Shown here one piece after another: positions 36,234 to 46,424 of a stretch of 64,000 bases of DNA. The position numbers were made by a program, and so were the translations under genes. The stretch is from Dentipellis sp. KUC8613 (lineage: Eukaryota; Basidiomycota; Agaricomycetes; Russulales; Hericiaceae), in the NCBI GenBank assembly GCA_002286715.1, contig NSJX01000029.1:1-64000 (forward strand), read 5' to 3'. Below the pieces are notes generated by a model. That model was not told the DNA's origin and ran no database searches. It worked only from the letters and a program-made list of their open reading frames with translations. Position 1 is the first letter of the stretch. The number at the start of each line of letters is the position of its first letter.

Positions 36234-38286
36234 TCAATACTCAAAGTTCTCCCTTGTCACCGAGCTCGTGTCAAGCCCACGCGCCTTCAGACCGGAAAGC
36301 ACACCCTCCTCGAATGCCTTCGGCCCACAGACATACGCCTTGCGGCTATGAAGATCGTCCAACTCCAGGGTCTCCCAAAAGACGTCCGTGACTCGTCCGT
36401 GATGGAAGCTGGCGTCGACTCCGCCGGGCACCTCCGGCACACTGCCCCCTTTCGTGAAGACAGCCAACCTCACCTTCGAGCCTTCCGGCAAGCCCGACCC
36501 AAGCGCCTGCCTGACAAGTGAGATCAAGACAGCAGGCTCCCGCGTGGACAGCACGAGCAGAATGTCCGCCCTTCTCTTCGCCTGCACGAGCGCGCTGAGC
36601 ATGCTGAGGTACGGCGTGATGCCGATGCCGCCCGCAATCCACAGCAGCCTCTCCTCTTTGCCCTCCACAGGCGGAGGCAGCACGAAACTGCCCGAAATGC
36701 CGACCAGCTGCACGCGAGCTTCCATGGGCCGCATATCAGCCAGCACCTCCGGCCGGATCTCCGCGAGCTTGTTCGCAATCGTGAACAGCGCGCCCGTCAC
36801 CGCGCCGCCGGGCTTCAGCCGCATCGTCAACTCGAATGTGCGCGTGCCCTTGCCAGGCGCTGGGGCGTCCGAGATCGTCCATGTACGGATGCGGTCGTCG
36901 TTTACAGAAGTCGGCGCTGCGGGCGCCATGTGCTGGTACGCAGGTTTACCGATGAAGTCTGAGAAGTCGAGGATGGCTGCCTGGCCTGGCTCGATGGTAA
37001 GGTCCTTCCCGGAGCCTTCGACCTCCCATTTGAACACGGCGAGCGTCGGGCTGAGAATATCGACCTTGCTAAGCAGGACATTTACCGCGCCGTCGTCGAA
37101 GTGCTGCCCCGAGTTCTCCATCTCCTCGCGCAGGAGCTTGATTGGCGGGCTGTAGGGGCTGCGCTCGGGCTCTGTGCCTGCGCGCTGCCGTGAGGGAAGG
37201 GCATCGCGCACGAAGATGTAGCCAGTGGTGGTGATGGCCGTGAGGACTCTTTGGCGGGGCATGAGCGACAGAGCTTCGGAACCTACGAGGGTACGAGCGT
37301 TGCCTGTGAGATACAAGATGGATCCTGTAAGGTAGTCTATGATGGTGATGCCGGCAAAAGGGGTGACCTCAATGTTGCCTAGAGAAGTCATGAGACGGTT
37401 TCCTACGAACGATGATCAGTTATCAGTATCGCGCGGAAAAGTTGAGCAGGACATACCGGAGTAATCGGGAAGGACGAGGGTACGTCCGTCGGATGGACGA
37501 ACACGAACGAAGCCAGGGCGGCCTGCACGCTGATTCATGCCAACGTGCGACGGGAAACGCGCAGCGTCTTCGGGTTTAGCTTCATACGAAGTTGAGAAGA
37601 ATACCGCATCGGCGTCGAGAATGAACGCGATCAACTCGTCGGGAAGACGCTCGTTGTCACCCATGTGAAGATTCTTGTACGCCACTTCAGGATGCGTGTC
37701 GGTGTGGGGGACGAGTTCCCGGACATTGATGTATTTCGGGCAATTTCTGAGAACGGAAGTAAGTAGTCGTTCGCGACGCATTTGGAAACCCGACTTACCC
37801 TATGGCCTCGTTCACCCGCAAGCGGACGTTGTAATCGTTCGTGTCTTCACCGACTTGCCGGATGTTCGTTGCCCACCCGGCGAGCTTATTCCTGCGTCGT
37901 GTTGACAGCTCAACGCCAATCCCTGCTACCAAGAATCTGGGGTCCGCGCGTTTGCCGCCCTCAGCCTTCCAAGCCTCCACATTCTCCTCCCACGGATCGC
38001 CCACCCACGTTCGCAAATCAATATCCAGGGTCGTCTCCATGGGACTGCGAATGAAGCCTGGTTTTCCTTGCTTCCCCGCGATAATCGATCCCCAAGGTCG
38101 GCCCTCAGCATCGAGGGTGGTAAGCGGAAGGAAGGGGAGGTTTCGATTGTAGAAGACACGATGCTGCTCGGGCATATCCTCACTAATCCATGTCCAGGCC
38201 ATAGACATAGTGCCAGAATAATCGAGTTTCGATTGTATAGAGCGCTCGCCAGGATGCCATCCTTGAAGACCGCCTATGATCGGCAT
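36234..38286 (-). CDS. PPOX-like FMN domain fused to ferredoxin-reductase-type FAD/NAD domains
   Basis: Model: complement(join(36234..37402, 37457..37746, 37799..38286)), 648 aa; introns of 54 and 52 nt join in phase. Residues about 1-290 look like a pyridoxamine-5'-phosphate-oxidase-type FMN domain: FLPLTTLDAEGRPWGSIIAG, GNCPKYINVRELVPH, AVFFSTSYEAKPEDAARFPS, NQRAGRPGFVRV. The second half is FR-type reductase: an FAD barrel (RIRTWTISDAP), then the NAD(P) fold with LLWIAGGIG, LLVLSTREP, KAYVCGPKAFEEGVL and an ENFEY end. No CxxxxCxxC ferredoxin motif is present, so it would pass electrons from NAD(P)H to FMN and then to an unknown acceptor. I chose the ATG at 38286 because no earlier in-frame ATG exists. 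The exact substrate is not known. Confidence 0.82.
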
Positions 38287-38763
38287 ATTTGTTCTTGAGA
38301 AATGAGAAGATAATGGTCTATATGTCGGGGCGATGGAAATCACCAAGAGTAGGAACTGCAGGACAAACAAGTCGAAGTGGCCACATTCCTGACTATGATT
38401 GAGACCTGATATATAGACGGAGAGCTAGCGGAGGGCACGGGAAACTGAAGACTCGGAGAGGGGGTGGCTGACTGAAGCCAAGCCGCGCCGATTACCATTT
38501 CCAGCGCCACACGACCATGTGACCACTCCTCCCCCCGCGAAGTCTTTGTCAGAAGTTGTTGAGACTTACCGACTGAATTGCGCATGCAGGGTCGACGTCG
38601 GGATGTCGCGGGTGTGAGCATAGCAAGGAGTGTATTTGTGTAGGGAGCGTGGTATAGTTAGAGCAGTAGCTTATAGAATAGTCCGTTGTTATCTGAAAAT
38701 AATAAATCCACTCGGTCGAAATTAGGTATCGGTGAGTAAAGGATTGTGTCAGCACTAAGTAGC
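38287..38763. other. Intergenic
   Basis: Upstream region of the flavin oxidoreductase and 3' flank of the next minus-strand gene. Nothing else seen. Confidence 0.5.
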
Positions 38764-39476
38764 TTAGTGGTCTGTAGAAATACGGTAAGACCAGTCATCT
38801 GTGCTCATGAAACGCGATAAACCACTCACCGATGACAAGGCGAAGTGCCTTCTCCTCAGACACACCCTCGCCCCAGGAGAGGAGGTCCTCGACCTTCGCG
38901 TTCTCGTCAATCTGCTTGCCGCAGATGCCCTTCCAGTGCACGAGGGAGCGGTAGTTCGCGGGGAGATAGCCCTGCGCGAAGACGTGGTTCGTGATGTGGG
39001 CGAGACGGTCGACCTTCAGGTGCGGGACGTCGAGCCTGATGCGCTGCGTCGCGACGTGCGCGCGGGGCGTGTGCACGTAGACGTAGCTCAGCCAGAGCGC
39101 AGTAGGGATGTCCGCTAGAACGCGACCCAGGTGTCAGCAAGACGCGTTCATTTGGCGAGCAATGACGCGACGTACCAATGACCAAACGCAGGGCAGTCTC
39201 GGGGGTCCGTCCAGCGCCGATGTTCAGCAGCTCCTGGACGGCATGGCCGGCCTTGAGCTTGACGCCATCGTGCTGCTCCCACCAGGAAACAGGCCTATGC
39301 TTGGCATCGACGTAGCCCTGCTGGAAGACGTGGTCCAACAGGTCCTCAAGGTCCATGACGGCGTACTTGTGGAGCTCAAGCTCGACAAGCTGCGCGGTGG
39401 CAGGCTTGCAGGTGCGCGACGCTTGGTGGTAGACAAGCCAGATGTCGGTGGTGCTGTTCACGCAAGCCATTGTCAT
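38764..39476 (-). CDS. Small protein built of two tandem copies of one unknown domain
   Basis: Preferred model: complement(join(38764..38771, 38830..39114, 39176..39476)), 197 aa. The two halves align over about 95 residues: DLLDHVFQQGYVDAKHRPVS against HITNHVFAQGYLPANYRSLV, then AVQELLNIGAGRTPETALRLVI against KVEDLLSWGEGVSEEKALRLVI. Each copy ends at an intron after the same codon (ALRLVI-G), so the duplication included the exon end. The last exon would code only two residues and the stop. If the final intron (GTGAGT...CTACAG) is retained, the protein instead ends EWFIAFHEHR at 38795. No signal peptide or known family is recognised. The start is the first in-frame ATG; a second lies two codons on. 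Confidence 0.7.
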
Positions 39477-40509
39477 GGATGAGCAGGAGGAGATGACGGA
39501 CTGGGTAGAAGAAGCTATGGTGGGCAACCTGGGGAGGGGGGAAAGAAAGAGACAAGGAATCTCGTCGAGATATGACGAGGTCGTCAGGTTTTATAGACTG
39601 GCTGCGCACCGCCGCCGTGACTGGTGTGAAAGTAACTGCCAGCTCATAATTGCCTTTATGGATTTACTTACTACAAGCGACGGGGTTGTGCCTGCTCCGA
39701 GCACTAGGGCTATCAGGCCGCCGCTGCCGACGTCAGTCTAGTATCAACCCCAGAATCCGGATGGCCAGAAGACCGGTGGCATGTATGCAATTTTGCTGAA
39801 GATAGCTAGACGTTGCTGACGGTGGTCGCAATGGGGTCGATTTCTGCACGTCCTCTGAATTGCCCCCGGGGCGTGCATTTGGCGAACATTGTTCGCGTCG
39901 ACGCGTCTCGCTCCTCTCGGAGATTTACCGCCGCATACTTCCTTGTGATAGGGTATTCTCCTTGATATAGATGCTGTAAGGTGAATTGTGCAAACGTCCA
40001 GAGCTGATTCATGTGAAGGTACGGCGCAGCGCGCCACGGCCGTCGTATGGTGCTTGCGCAGGACTCAGCTCCACTTTGAAAGTAAGAAGGGAAAGAAGCG
40101 TAGGTGGCAGGTGTTTGGTCTGGTCAGATTTTGAGAGCAGACGTTCTCAACTACACGGACGAAAGGCTGGCTGTCAGTGGGGAAAGAGCAAAGATGATTT
40201 GAAGACGGAGCCGCGGGGCCGAGGGCGGGCCCGAACCTAATATGGTTGGGACGCGCTATGATGCATAGAGCCGGGGACACCCTCTCGCTCGCACAGGTGC
40301 ATTACTCTGGCAAGCCTAGTGAACGTATACACCTTCGCAACTAGGCCTTCGAATACCGAAGACGTAGTCGGTGCACAATGACGGGGATCTATCTCCATAC
40401 GAACGTCATCCAGAATGCAATCTGCGTACGCGAGCTACGCGATGTATAATAGACCAACAGGACTCGAGAAAGACTCAAGATCTTACACGTCTGCTGAGCC
40501 ACCCACTGG
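39477..40509. other. Gap holding segment A of a duplicated pair
   Basis: Contains a minus-strand stretch (about 39870-40215) that resembles 42100-42395 across the methyltransferase gene. Both read LQH(L/V)YQG(E/G)-P(I/V) followed by KYA, and the similarity continues into the upstream side (AACTACACGGACGAAAGGCT against AATTATGCAGACGAACGGCT on the plus strand). The A copy has a 68-codon frame (39806-40012). It may be a small gene, a relic or a duplicated promoter region. Confidence 0.4.
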
Positions 40510-41694
40510 TCAGAGCGTCACAGCGTCGACCGGCTTGCGCGACCACGTCCACACGACGTCAAGCATGCTATCCCATTCCTTGACATCCACCTCCTCCTGA
40601 CACGCCTGCTGCAGCTCCTGCGTCAGCCCAGCCGCACGGACCTCCGGGGGCACCTCACCCGTGAGAACGCGTTTGAACGAGTCCGCGAATACCTTGCTCA
40701 GCTGCTGTACAGCGGGGTCGGCGACCGGCGTGTTCAGCGGCAGGCAGACTCTGTGCGCGCCGACGTCGCTGAAGAGCCCCGATGTGCGGAGCTGCGTCTC
40801 GAGGATGTCTGCGATACGGGGGTCTTGGTGCTTGGAGCGCATGTAGGCGGTGAGGAGCTCAGAGCACCGGCGGACGGCTGGGGCGTCGTCGCCGGTGACG
40901 TCGAAGGCGCCGCCGTCGACTATGAGGAGGAGGCCGCCGGGGGCTACGAGTTGAGCTAGCTTTGGGACGAGTGTAATCCCGTGGGGAATCTAAGACAATG
41001 TTTGGATACGCCTATGAGTGAGATCAGTAGCGGAGGGTGGAATGACTTACATGGAAGAGAACGAAGCGCAGGTGGACGATATCGAAACTTTCTGGCTCGA
41101 AAGGTAACGTCTGCGTGATGTCTGCCTGTATAAATTTGAGGTTGGTCGGAGTCGGGCTGGGCAGAAAGACGTATGGGTCCAACTTTCCAAAAGGCATCGA
41201 AAGGACGTAGAATTACCGCGGCGGCAAAGGAGACATATCGGCAGCTATCACAGCGGCCTCGGGAAACTGCTTCGCAGCTTGGATTGCCCTGGGCTCCGCG
41301 ATGCGCACAGGTCCTAGCATCAGCGGTCTCGTGCGTCACAACCTGATGAAAGCACGAACCAAGCGCCAGAGCCGGCACTTCGTGTAACGCGGGTCAATAG
41401 GTCGATGTGAAAGGAAATATTAGATAGCAGGCGTACCCCAACTCCAGGATCCTGCGAGGGTGTCCCAACGGAGCTGGTGTCAGTTTGTGGCCGAGGTAGT
41501 TGTCGATGGCGTCATGCAAGGTGTCCAATCTGGCCGACCGTCAGCGCAGAGTCGATGCCGATGTATGGTCCAGGTCAACGCGCCTTGCCCATTCTTTCCC
41601 TGCTTCGATCTAGGGCGTCCAAAGATAAGAAGGTGAAAGGAAATGAAGTGAGGGAACTTACTTCTGCAAGGACGTATGTTGAATTCTGAGCCAT
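40510..41694 (-). CDS. SAM-dependent methyltransferase (UMTA/LaeA-like type)
   Basis: Model: complement(join(40510..40989, 41051..41156, 41217..41288, 41360..41377, 41437..41529, 41584..41609, 41662..41694)), 275 aa. The order of motifs is that of class I methyltransferases: RRILELG then AGSGAW (SAM-binding loop, residues 51-57), AIQAAKQFPEAAVIAADMSP (motif II, acidic Asp), LPFEPESFDIVHLRFVLFH, then LVPKLAQLVAPGGLLLIVDGG. It transfers a methyl group from SAM to an unidentified acceptor. The glycine loop is coded by an 18-nt exon. The second exon (26 nt) ends in GC, not GT; this intron is the least certain. Its neighbours are unrelated, so the methyl acceptor cannot be guessed from context. 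Confidence 0.85.
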
Positions 41695-42548
41695 TTGTGG
41701 TAGGAGGCACGTACGTAGCCTCCGAGTTTGTTCGCTTATCAGCGTGGCCAATGTCGTTGCTGCAGTTGGCCACGCATAACTTATGGGTTCACGAGCCTAT
41801 TCAGTCAGTGTCGGAGCGCCGTTCGTGTCAGGTTGAAGCTCCTTCGGGATGTATGATGCGACCTTTTTCAGCAACATGTACGTAGTGATGGTCCTTCCGC
41901 GGACTTTCGATTGCAACACTGCTGGACTGGAAAGGATAAAAGCCAGCATCCGAACGGCTCGTTTGGCTAGCCTCGTGACGAGACCATCCAAGTCGACGAC
42001 GAAACGGCGAATTGCTTGCCTCTTTCTGTTGAAAGAGATGGTACCAATCTATTTGCGTCTCGGGGCGTGAATCTTGGTAGACACCCCCTGTGTTGAGGCG
42101 TCTATGGTGTAAAGACCACCGGTCTTCACAAAGGATGACCATCGCATACTTTCCTGTGCCTCCACAGCATGCGACGGGTGATCCACCTTGATAGACATGC
42201 TGTAAGTTTGATGCGTGAAGGCACGGTGTACGTTCCAGATCGTGCTTGAGTACTATCCTGCTTTGCTTTGAGGATGTAGAAAAATTTAGCGTATACAGTG
42301 CTTGACTTGAAAAGATATCTTCAATTATGCAGACGAACGGCTAGCTGTGCGAGTGAGGGGAAGAGGAGGAAGAGGAGAGATAATTTCGAGACGGTACCGA
42401 CGGCGAGGCTGATTAGATCTAGATGTATCACGTGTAGCAACGGGCCTCCCCTTGGGAACTTGCAAGCCGCGGCCAAACACTTGTAGGGCTCCGCTCTCCA
42501 GGAAACACCAACTACCCCTCATCTGCTCAACGACCATCACGACGCGCT
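41695..42548. other. Divergent region with segment B of a duplicated pair
   Basis: Lies between the methyltransferase (minus) and AVL9 (plus). The minus strand carries a 49-codon ATG frame (MSIKVDHPSHAVEAQE, from about 42167) stopped by TAG; the same frame then continues open through FVVDLDGLVTRLAKRAVRML to TLTE at 41797. A second overlapping frame (41828-42142) aligns with segment A at 40 kb. I cannot say which, if any, is translated. Confidence 0.4.
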
Positions 42549-45500
42549 ATGTCCGACACGGAAGACCACAAGTCGGCCTTCGACGTGGCAGACGTTGTCC
42601 AAGACATGCGCGGCCTCCATGACGAGTTCGACGACGACGCCGACACCGCATCTCAGCGATCGGTGTCCCTGTCCTCCCCAGCTGCTTCGCCCCGCCATTC
42701 GTCATTCGAACCTCTCGACCTCTCGAAACGCGAGTCGCATCCGTTTACAATTTCTACAGACCTCAGCTCCGAGCGGGACGATGCCAGCCTGTACACAAGG
42801 CCCAGCTCTGCCACATCCGCGACGCCGTCATCTGCGTACGAAGACATGAAGTCTCCGCCGAGCGCTTCTAATCCCATTACGTACCCGCCACCCCCGCAGA
42901 GCGCAGGACGGGACTCTGTGACCTCGTTCTCGACGACGGCGTCCACGTATTCGAAGAAGGCGCGCCCGGAGTCGATGCTACTCGAGCCGCCGGTAGGACC
43001 ATTGGTGCTGGGCATTGCGTTAGTGGATTTTAATCACCAGGTATGGTGAGCTCTATGGAAACGCGTGCGACCCGTTATGACGTGTCTTCAGGTCGGCCCG
43101 CGCATCGAGTTCTCCAAAGGAGCGATATTTGAGGACGAAGAAATCGCGAAAATACTTCCGTTCCTTGCTCTCCCAGATGGAGCACACTTGGTGCGTATCG
43201 TGACTTCTCCTCTCAGATTCATTGACTTATCGTCTTGCAGTCTGCCGAGGACTATTCCTACTTCCACCTTGTACCTACATCTCCCAACCCCACAACAATA
43301 TTCGGCATCTCGTGAGTCTTTCGGCTTCGTTGTACGACCCTGCAGGCCGTTTCTGTCAGCCTCCTGGCCAGACCGCCCTGGGCGTCTGGTACGTACAGAA
43401 GGAGTCTAACGGACAGCCGTTCACGAGATGTATCGCCTGCTTCCTCATCGGTCTAGCCCGCATCTGGTGGCAGGCATTCCCTAAACTGGTCGCAGGAAGA
43501 AGGCAACAGTTTCACTAATGCAGTCACATCTTCTAGATGCAATCGACAAATCCCTACTGCTGATCTCATTGTGAAAGAGCCAGATATGACACGCTCGACA
43601 GTGCAGAAGGCCGTCGTGGTTCTCGCCTCGAAACCCGTCTTCGGCCCTATTCGGTACGCCGTTGTACGTCCTTGTCCTACCATGTGACTGAACATATGCC
43701 AGGGACCGATTAGGTGTCGTTACCATGGCCTTGTTTGAGCAAAAGTACGCCGTTGGATATGATCTAGCCGTATCACCTTTAGTGAACACCTACTTTAAAG
43801 GGATTTCACAGAAACAGGAATTCTCGTTGATTTCTATGACTCGCTAGAGATTTCACTGCGAAGCCAGCTCACCGAGAGCGGCCTCTATATGGGTACTGCA
43901 CACTTTCCGCCACCTGTCGATGTTTTGCTCATGTGAACTTTTCACAGGAACAAGTCTGTACGTATCTTTCACCTCCGGCTGTATCGGCGTCTTGACTTAG
44001 GACGACAGTCGCGAACTTGTCCATCAATTCCGACAACGGACACTAGTCCTTGTCAAAGCGCTGATCCTGCAGAAGAAGGTAATCGAATGACGTTCCGTCC
44101 CTTTGTGCTGTGCTGACAGTGTGCTATTTCGTACAGATCATGTTCTATGGACACCCCGTTGAACGACTATGCACATACCAGTATTCATTGATATCCCTTA
44201 TACCTGGTGCGTCGATAGGAAATTCGAAGCCTCGGTACCCCAAGCAGTTACTGACGGGCGCTTAGGCCTCCTACAAGCGCTCGAGGATTGCGGCTCGCCC
44301 CCTTTGGCTTCTCGAGCGCCGACGCTGTCTCGACCGAACTCGCTCAAGACGTCAGATCGCAGGAGTTTGATGGCATACCTCGGCCTTCCGCTCGACCTGT
44401 TCGGCAAGGTATGTCTCTCCGCTTTGAAGACACACTTTCGACTGATTAGACGCCCGTATCAGGATGCGTTCTTTCAACCATACCTTCCATTACAACAACT
44501 AGACCTCATCAAGGACACGCAATCTTTCCTCTGCGGCAGTACTAATTCTATAGTCACGCAACAAAAGGGTGTCGAGATCTTGGTGAATGTCGAGACTGGT
44601 GCGGTCGAGTTCAAGGATGCTCGTGTGGAGCGTGCTGTTGGTCTCACCGCGGCGGACCGGAAGTGGATGGACGAGATTGTGCGGGATGTTAACGATGGGT
44701 GGGATGATGAGCAGGCTGGCAAGGGCATGCAGTACGTGTCGTTACCTCAGATGCGATCTTTGTGGACACTTATCATTGTTCAGGATGTTCAAGGGTAGCG
44801 ATGATTATCTTCGCATCAAGGTCAGTCGTTTATCTTTCTATGTTACTGACGACATTGACACGCGATTTTCCTGTCAGTTCGAGGAATATATCTCTGCGGC
44901 ACTTGCATGCGTCAAGTACGGCGACTTCATTGCGAAAGGAGAAGGGAACGGGGTTCTCATTACTCCTGGATCAGGTCAGTTTCATACATGGCCAGGGAGA
45001 TTCTGGATGCTGATTGTGCATGCGCCACATCGAATCCCAGGTGGCGATGTGAATGCACTGCAAGATTTCAATCCTATATGGATTGCCGAGTTCAAGCGGA
45101 CCAACGCATGGGAGGTATGGCAGCGCATCACAGACCCCATGCTATTCGACATCATCGAGCCACGGTACGACATCAGTCGATGATAGACCTGAAGGGTCGG
45201 CTAACAAGGGTCACTAGGCATCCATGTGGCGAAAAACCAAGCGCCATCTCTGATATCTCGCTGCGTCTTTCCGAAGGCATCCAGGACCTCAAGCTCGACC
45301 AGCAGCTCGCGCCAACACGAGAAGCGATCTCGCGCACGATCACAGCGGGCTCGACGAACTTCCTCAAGGCCGTCGAGGGCGTGCGCGGACGCTGGATGCA
45401 ACGGTCGCCATCATCGACGTCCGTTGGCAGCACGACGCCGCCTGTGGAGATAAGCAAGAGCGATGCTGCATCCACATCATCTGCCGCCAGCACGTCCTCT

Positions 45501-46079
45501 GCACCCAATTCCCCACCACCACCGGCTCAGCCCGCGCCGGCGGCGGCAGCAGCAGCAGCAGCGTCGCCTGTGCGACCGACAAGTTTGACGGCATCGGAGG
45601 CGAAGGAACGTGTGAGCGGATGGGGCGCGGGCATCGGATCGTTCTTCTCCTCTCGCGCAGCGCGGTTCTCCTTACCCAAGGCCGCACCAGCTGAGCCGGC
45701 GAAGGAGGATGAGGGCCGTAAGAGCGATGCATCTGCAGCGGGCACGCCGCTCCAGGCGAGCGCGAGCACGACCGATGTGTCAGGGCAGACGAAGGCCGAC
45801 ATCCCCGTGGAGCCGACGAACAGTAGCCCCGCGAAGCTCGAGTCGGTGCCCGTGCCAGCGCCACTACCAGTACCCGCACCCGCGTCTGTGCCTGTCGAGG
45901 AAGTGCAGACGCCGACGCCCGCACCCGCGGCGGCAAAGGAGCCGCTGAGCGTGCAGGTCGGGCGGGGCGGGGACGATGTGGATCTGACGACGCCGAGGAG
46001 TATCGCGTTTAGCATCGAGACGAGGAGCGATCGGGACTCGGAGCAGGGCCATTATGAGCCAGCTGGGATGGCGCTGTAG
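42549..46079 (+). CDS. AVL9: AVL9-family DENN protein, late secretory pathway
   Basis: Model: join(42549..43040, 43092..43190, 43241..43311, 43537..43653, 43703..43744, 43801..43892, 43948..43957, 44009..44078, 44137..44206, 44266..44408, 44463..44731, 44784..44820, 44878..44974, 45041..45164, 45218..46079), 864 aa. The AVL9 core is complete: VLGIALVDFNHQVGPRIEF, EDYSYFHLVPTSP, TRSTVQKAVVVLASKPVFGP, LTESGLYMGTSLRELVHQFR, IMFYGHPVERLCTYQYSLIS, then DDYLRIKFEEYISAAL. AVL9 acts with Rab GTPases in exit of vesicles from the late Golgi. The N-terminal 145 residues and the Ala/Pro-rich C-terminal 250 are disordered. Exon 7 has only 10 nt (G-T-S-L). The fourth exon follows an unusually long intron of 225 nt. 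All joins are in phase. Confidence 0.95.
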
Positions 46080-46424
46080 TGGCTGCGACGGTGATGACGG
46101 TGACGACGACGATGAGCTGTGATTCTGGTTCTTCATAGACACTCTTGGTACACGCGTACGCGTACGGTTGCATGCATCACATCATGACTTAGATATATCC
46201 ATGCTAATAGCAGCATTTGAAGAGTTTTGCAGCGCAGAGCTGGTTTTGACTGGAGGGGTTTGGTTAGGCTTCGGGATTTTCCGGCCCAAGTAAAGACGCA
46301 GTACCGCGACATATATATTTGACTCAAACTTGCCTTCAGAGCTACCTTGTGCATCTACCTCGGCGCACTTCGCTTTGTACTTTTCCGAGCCGCTTCCACA
46401 GTTTGGCGCCATGATACATAGACA
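46080..46424. other. Intergenic
   Basis: 3' flank of AVL9 and short promoter of the WD40 gene. No other feature was recognised. Confidence 0.5.
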
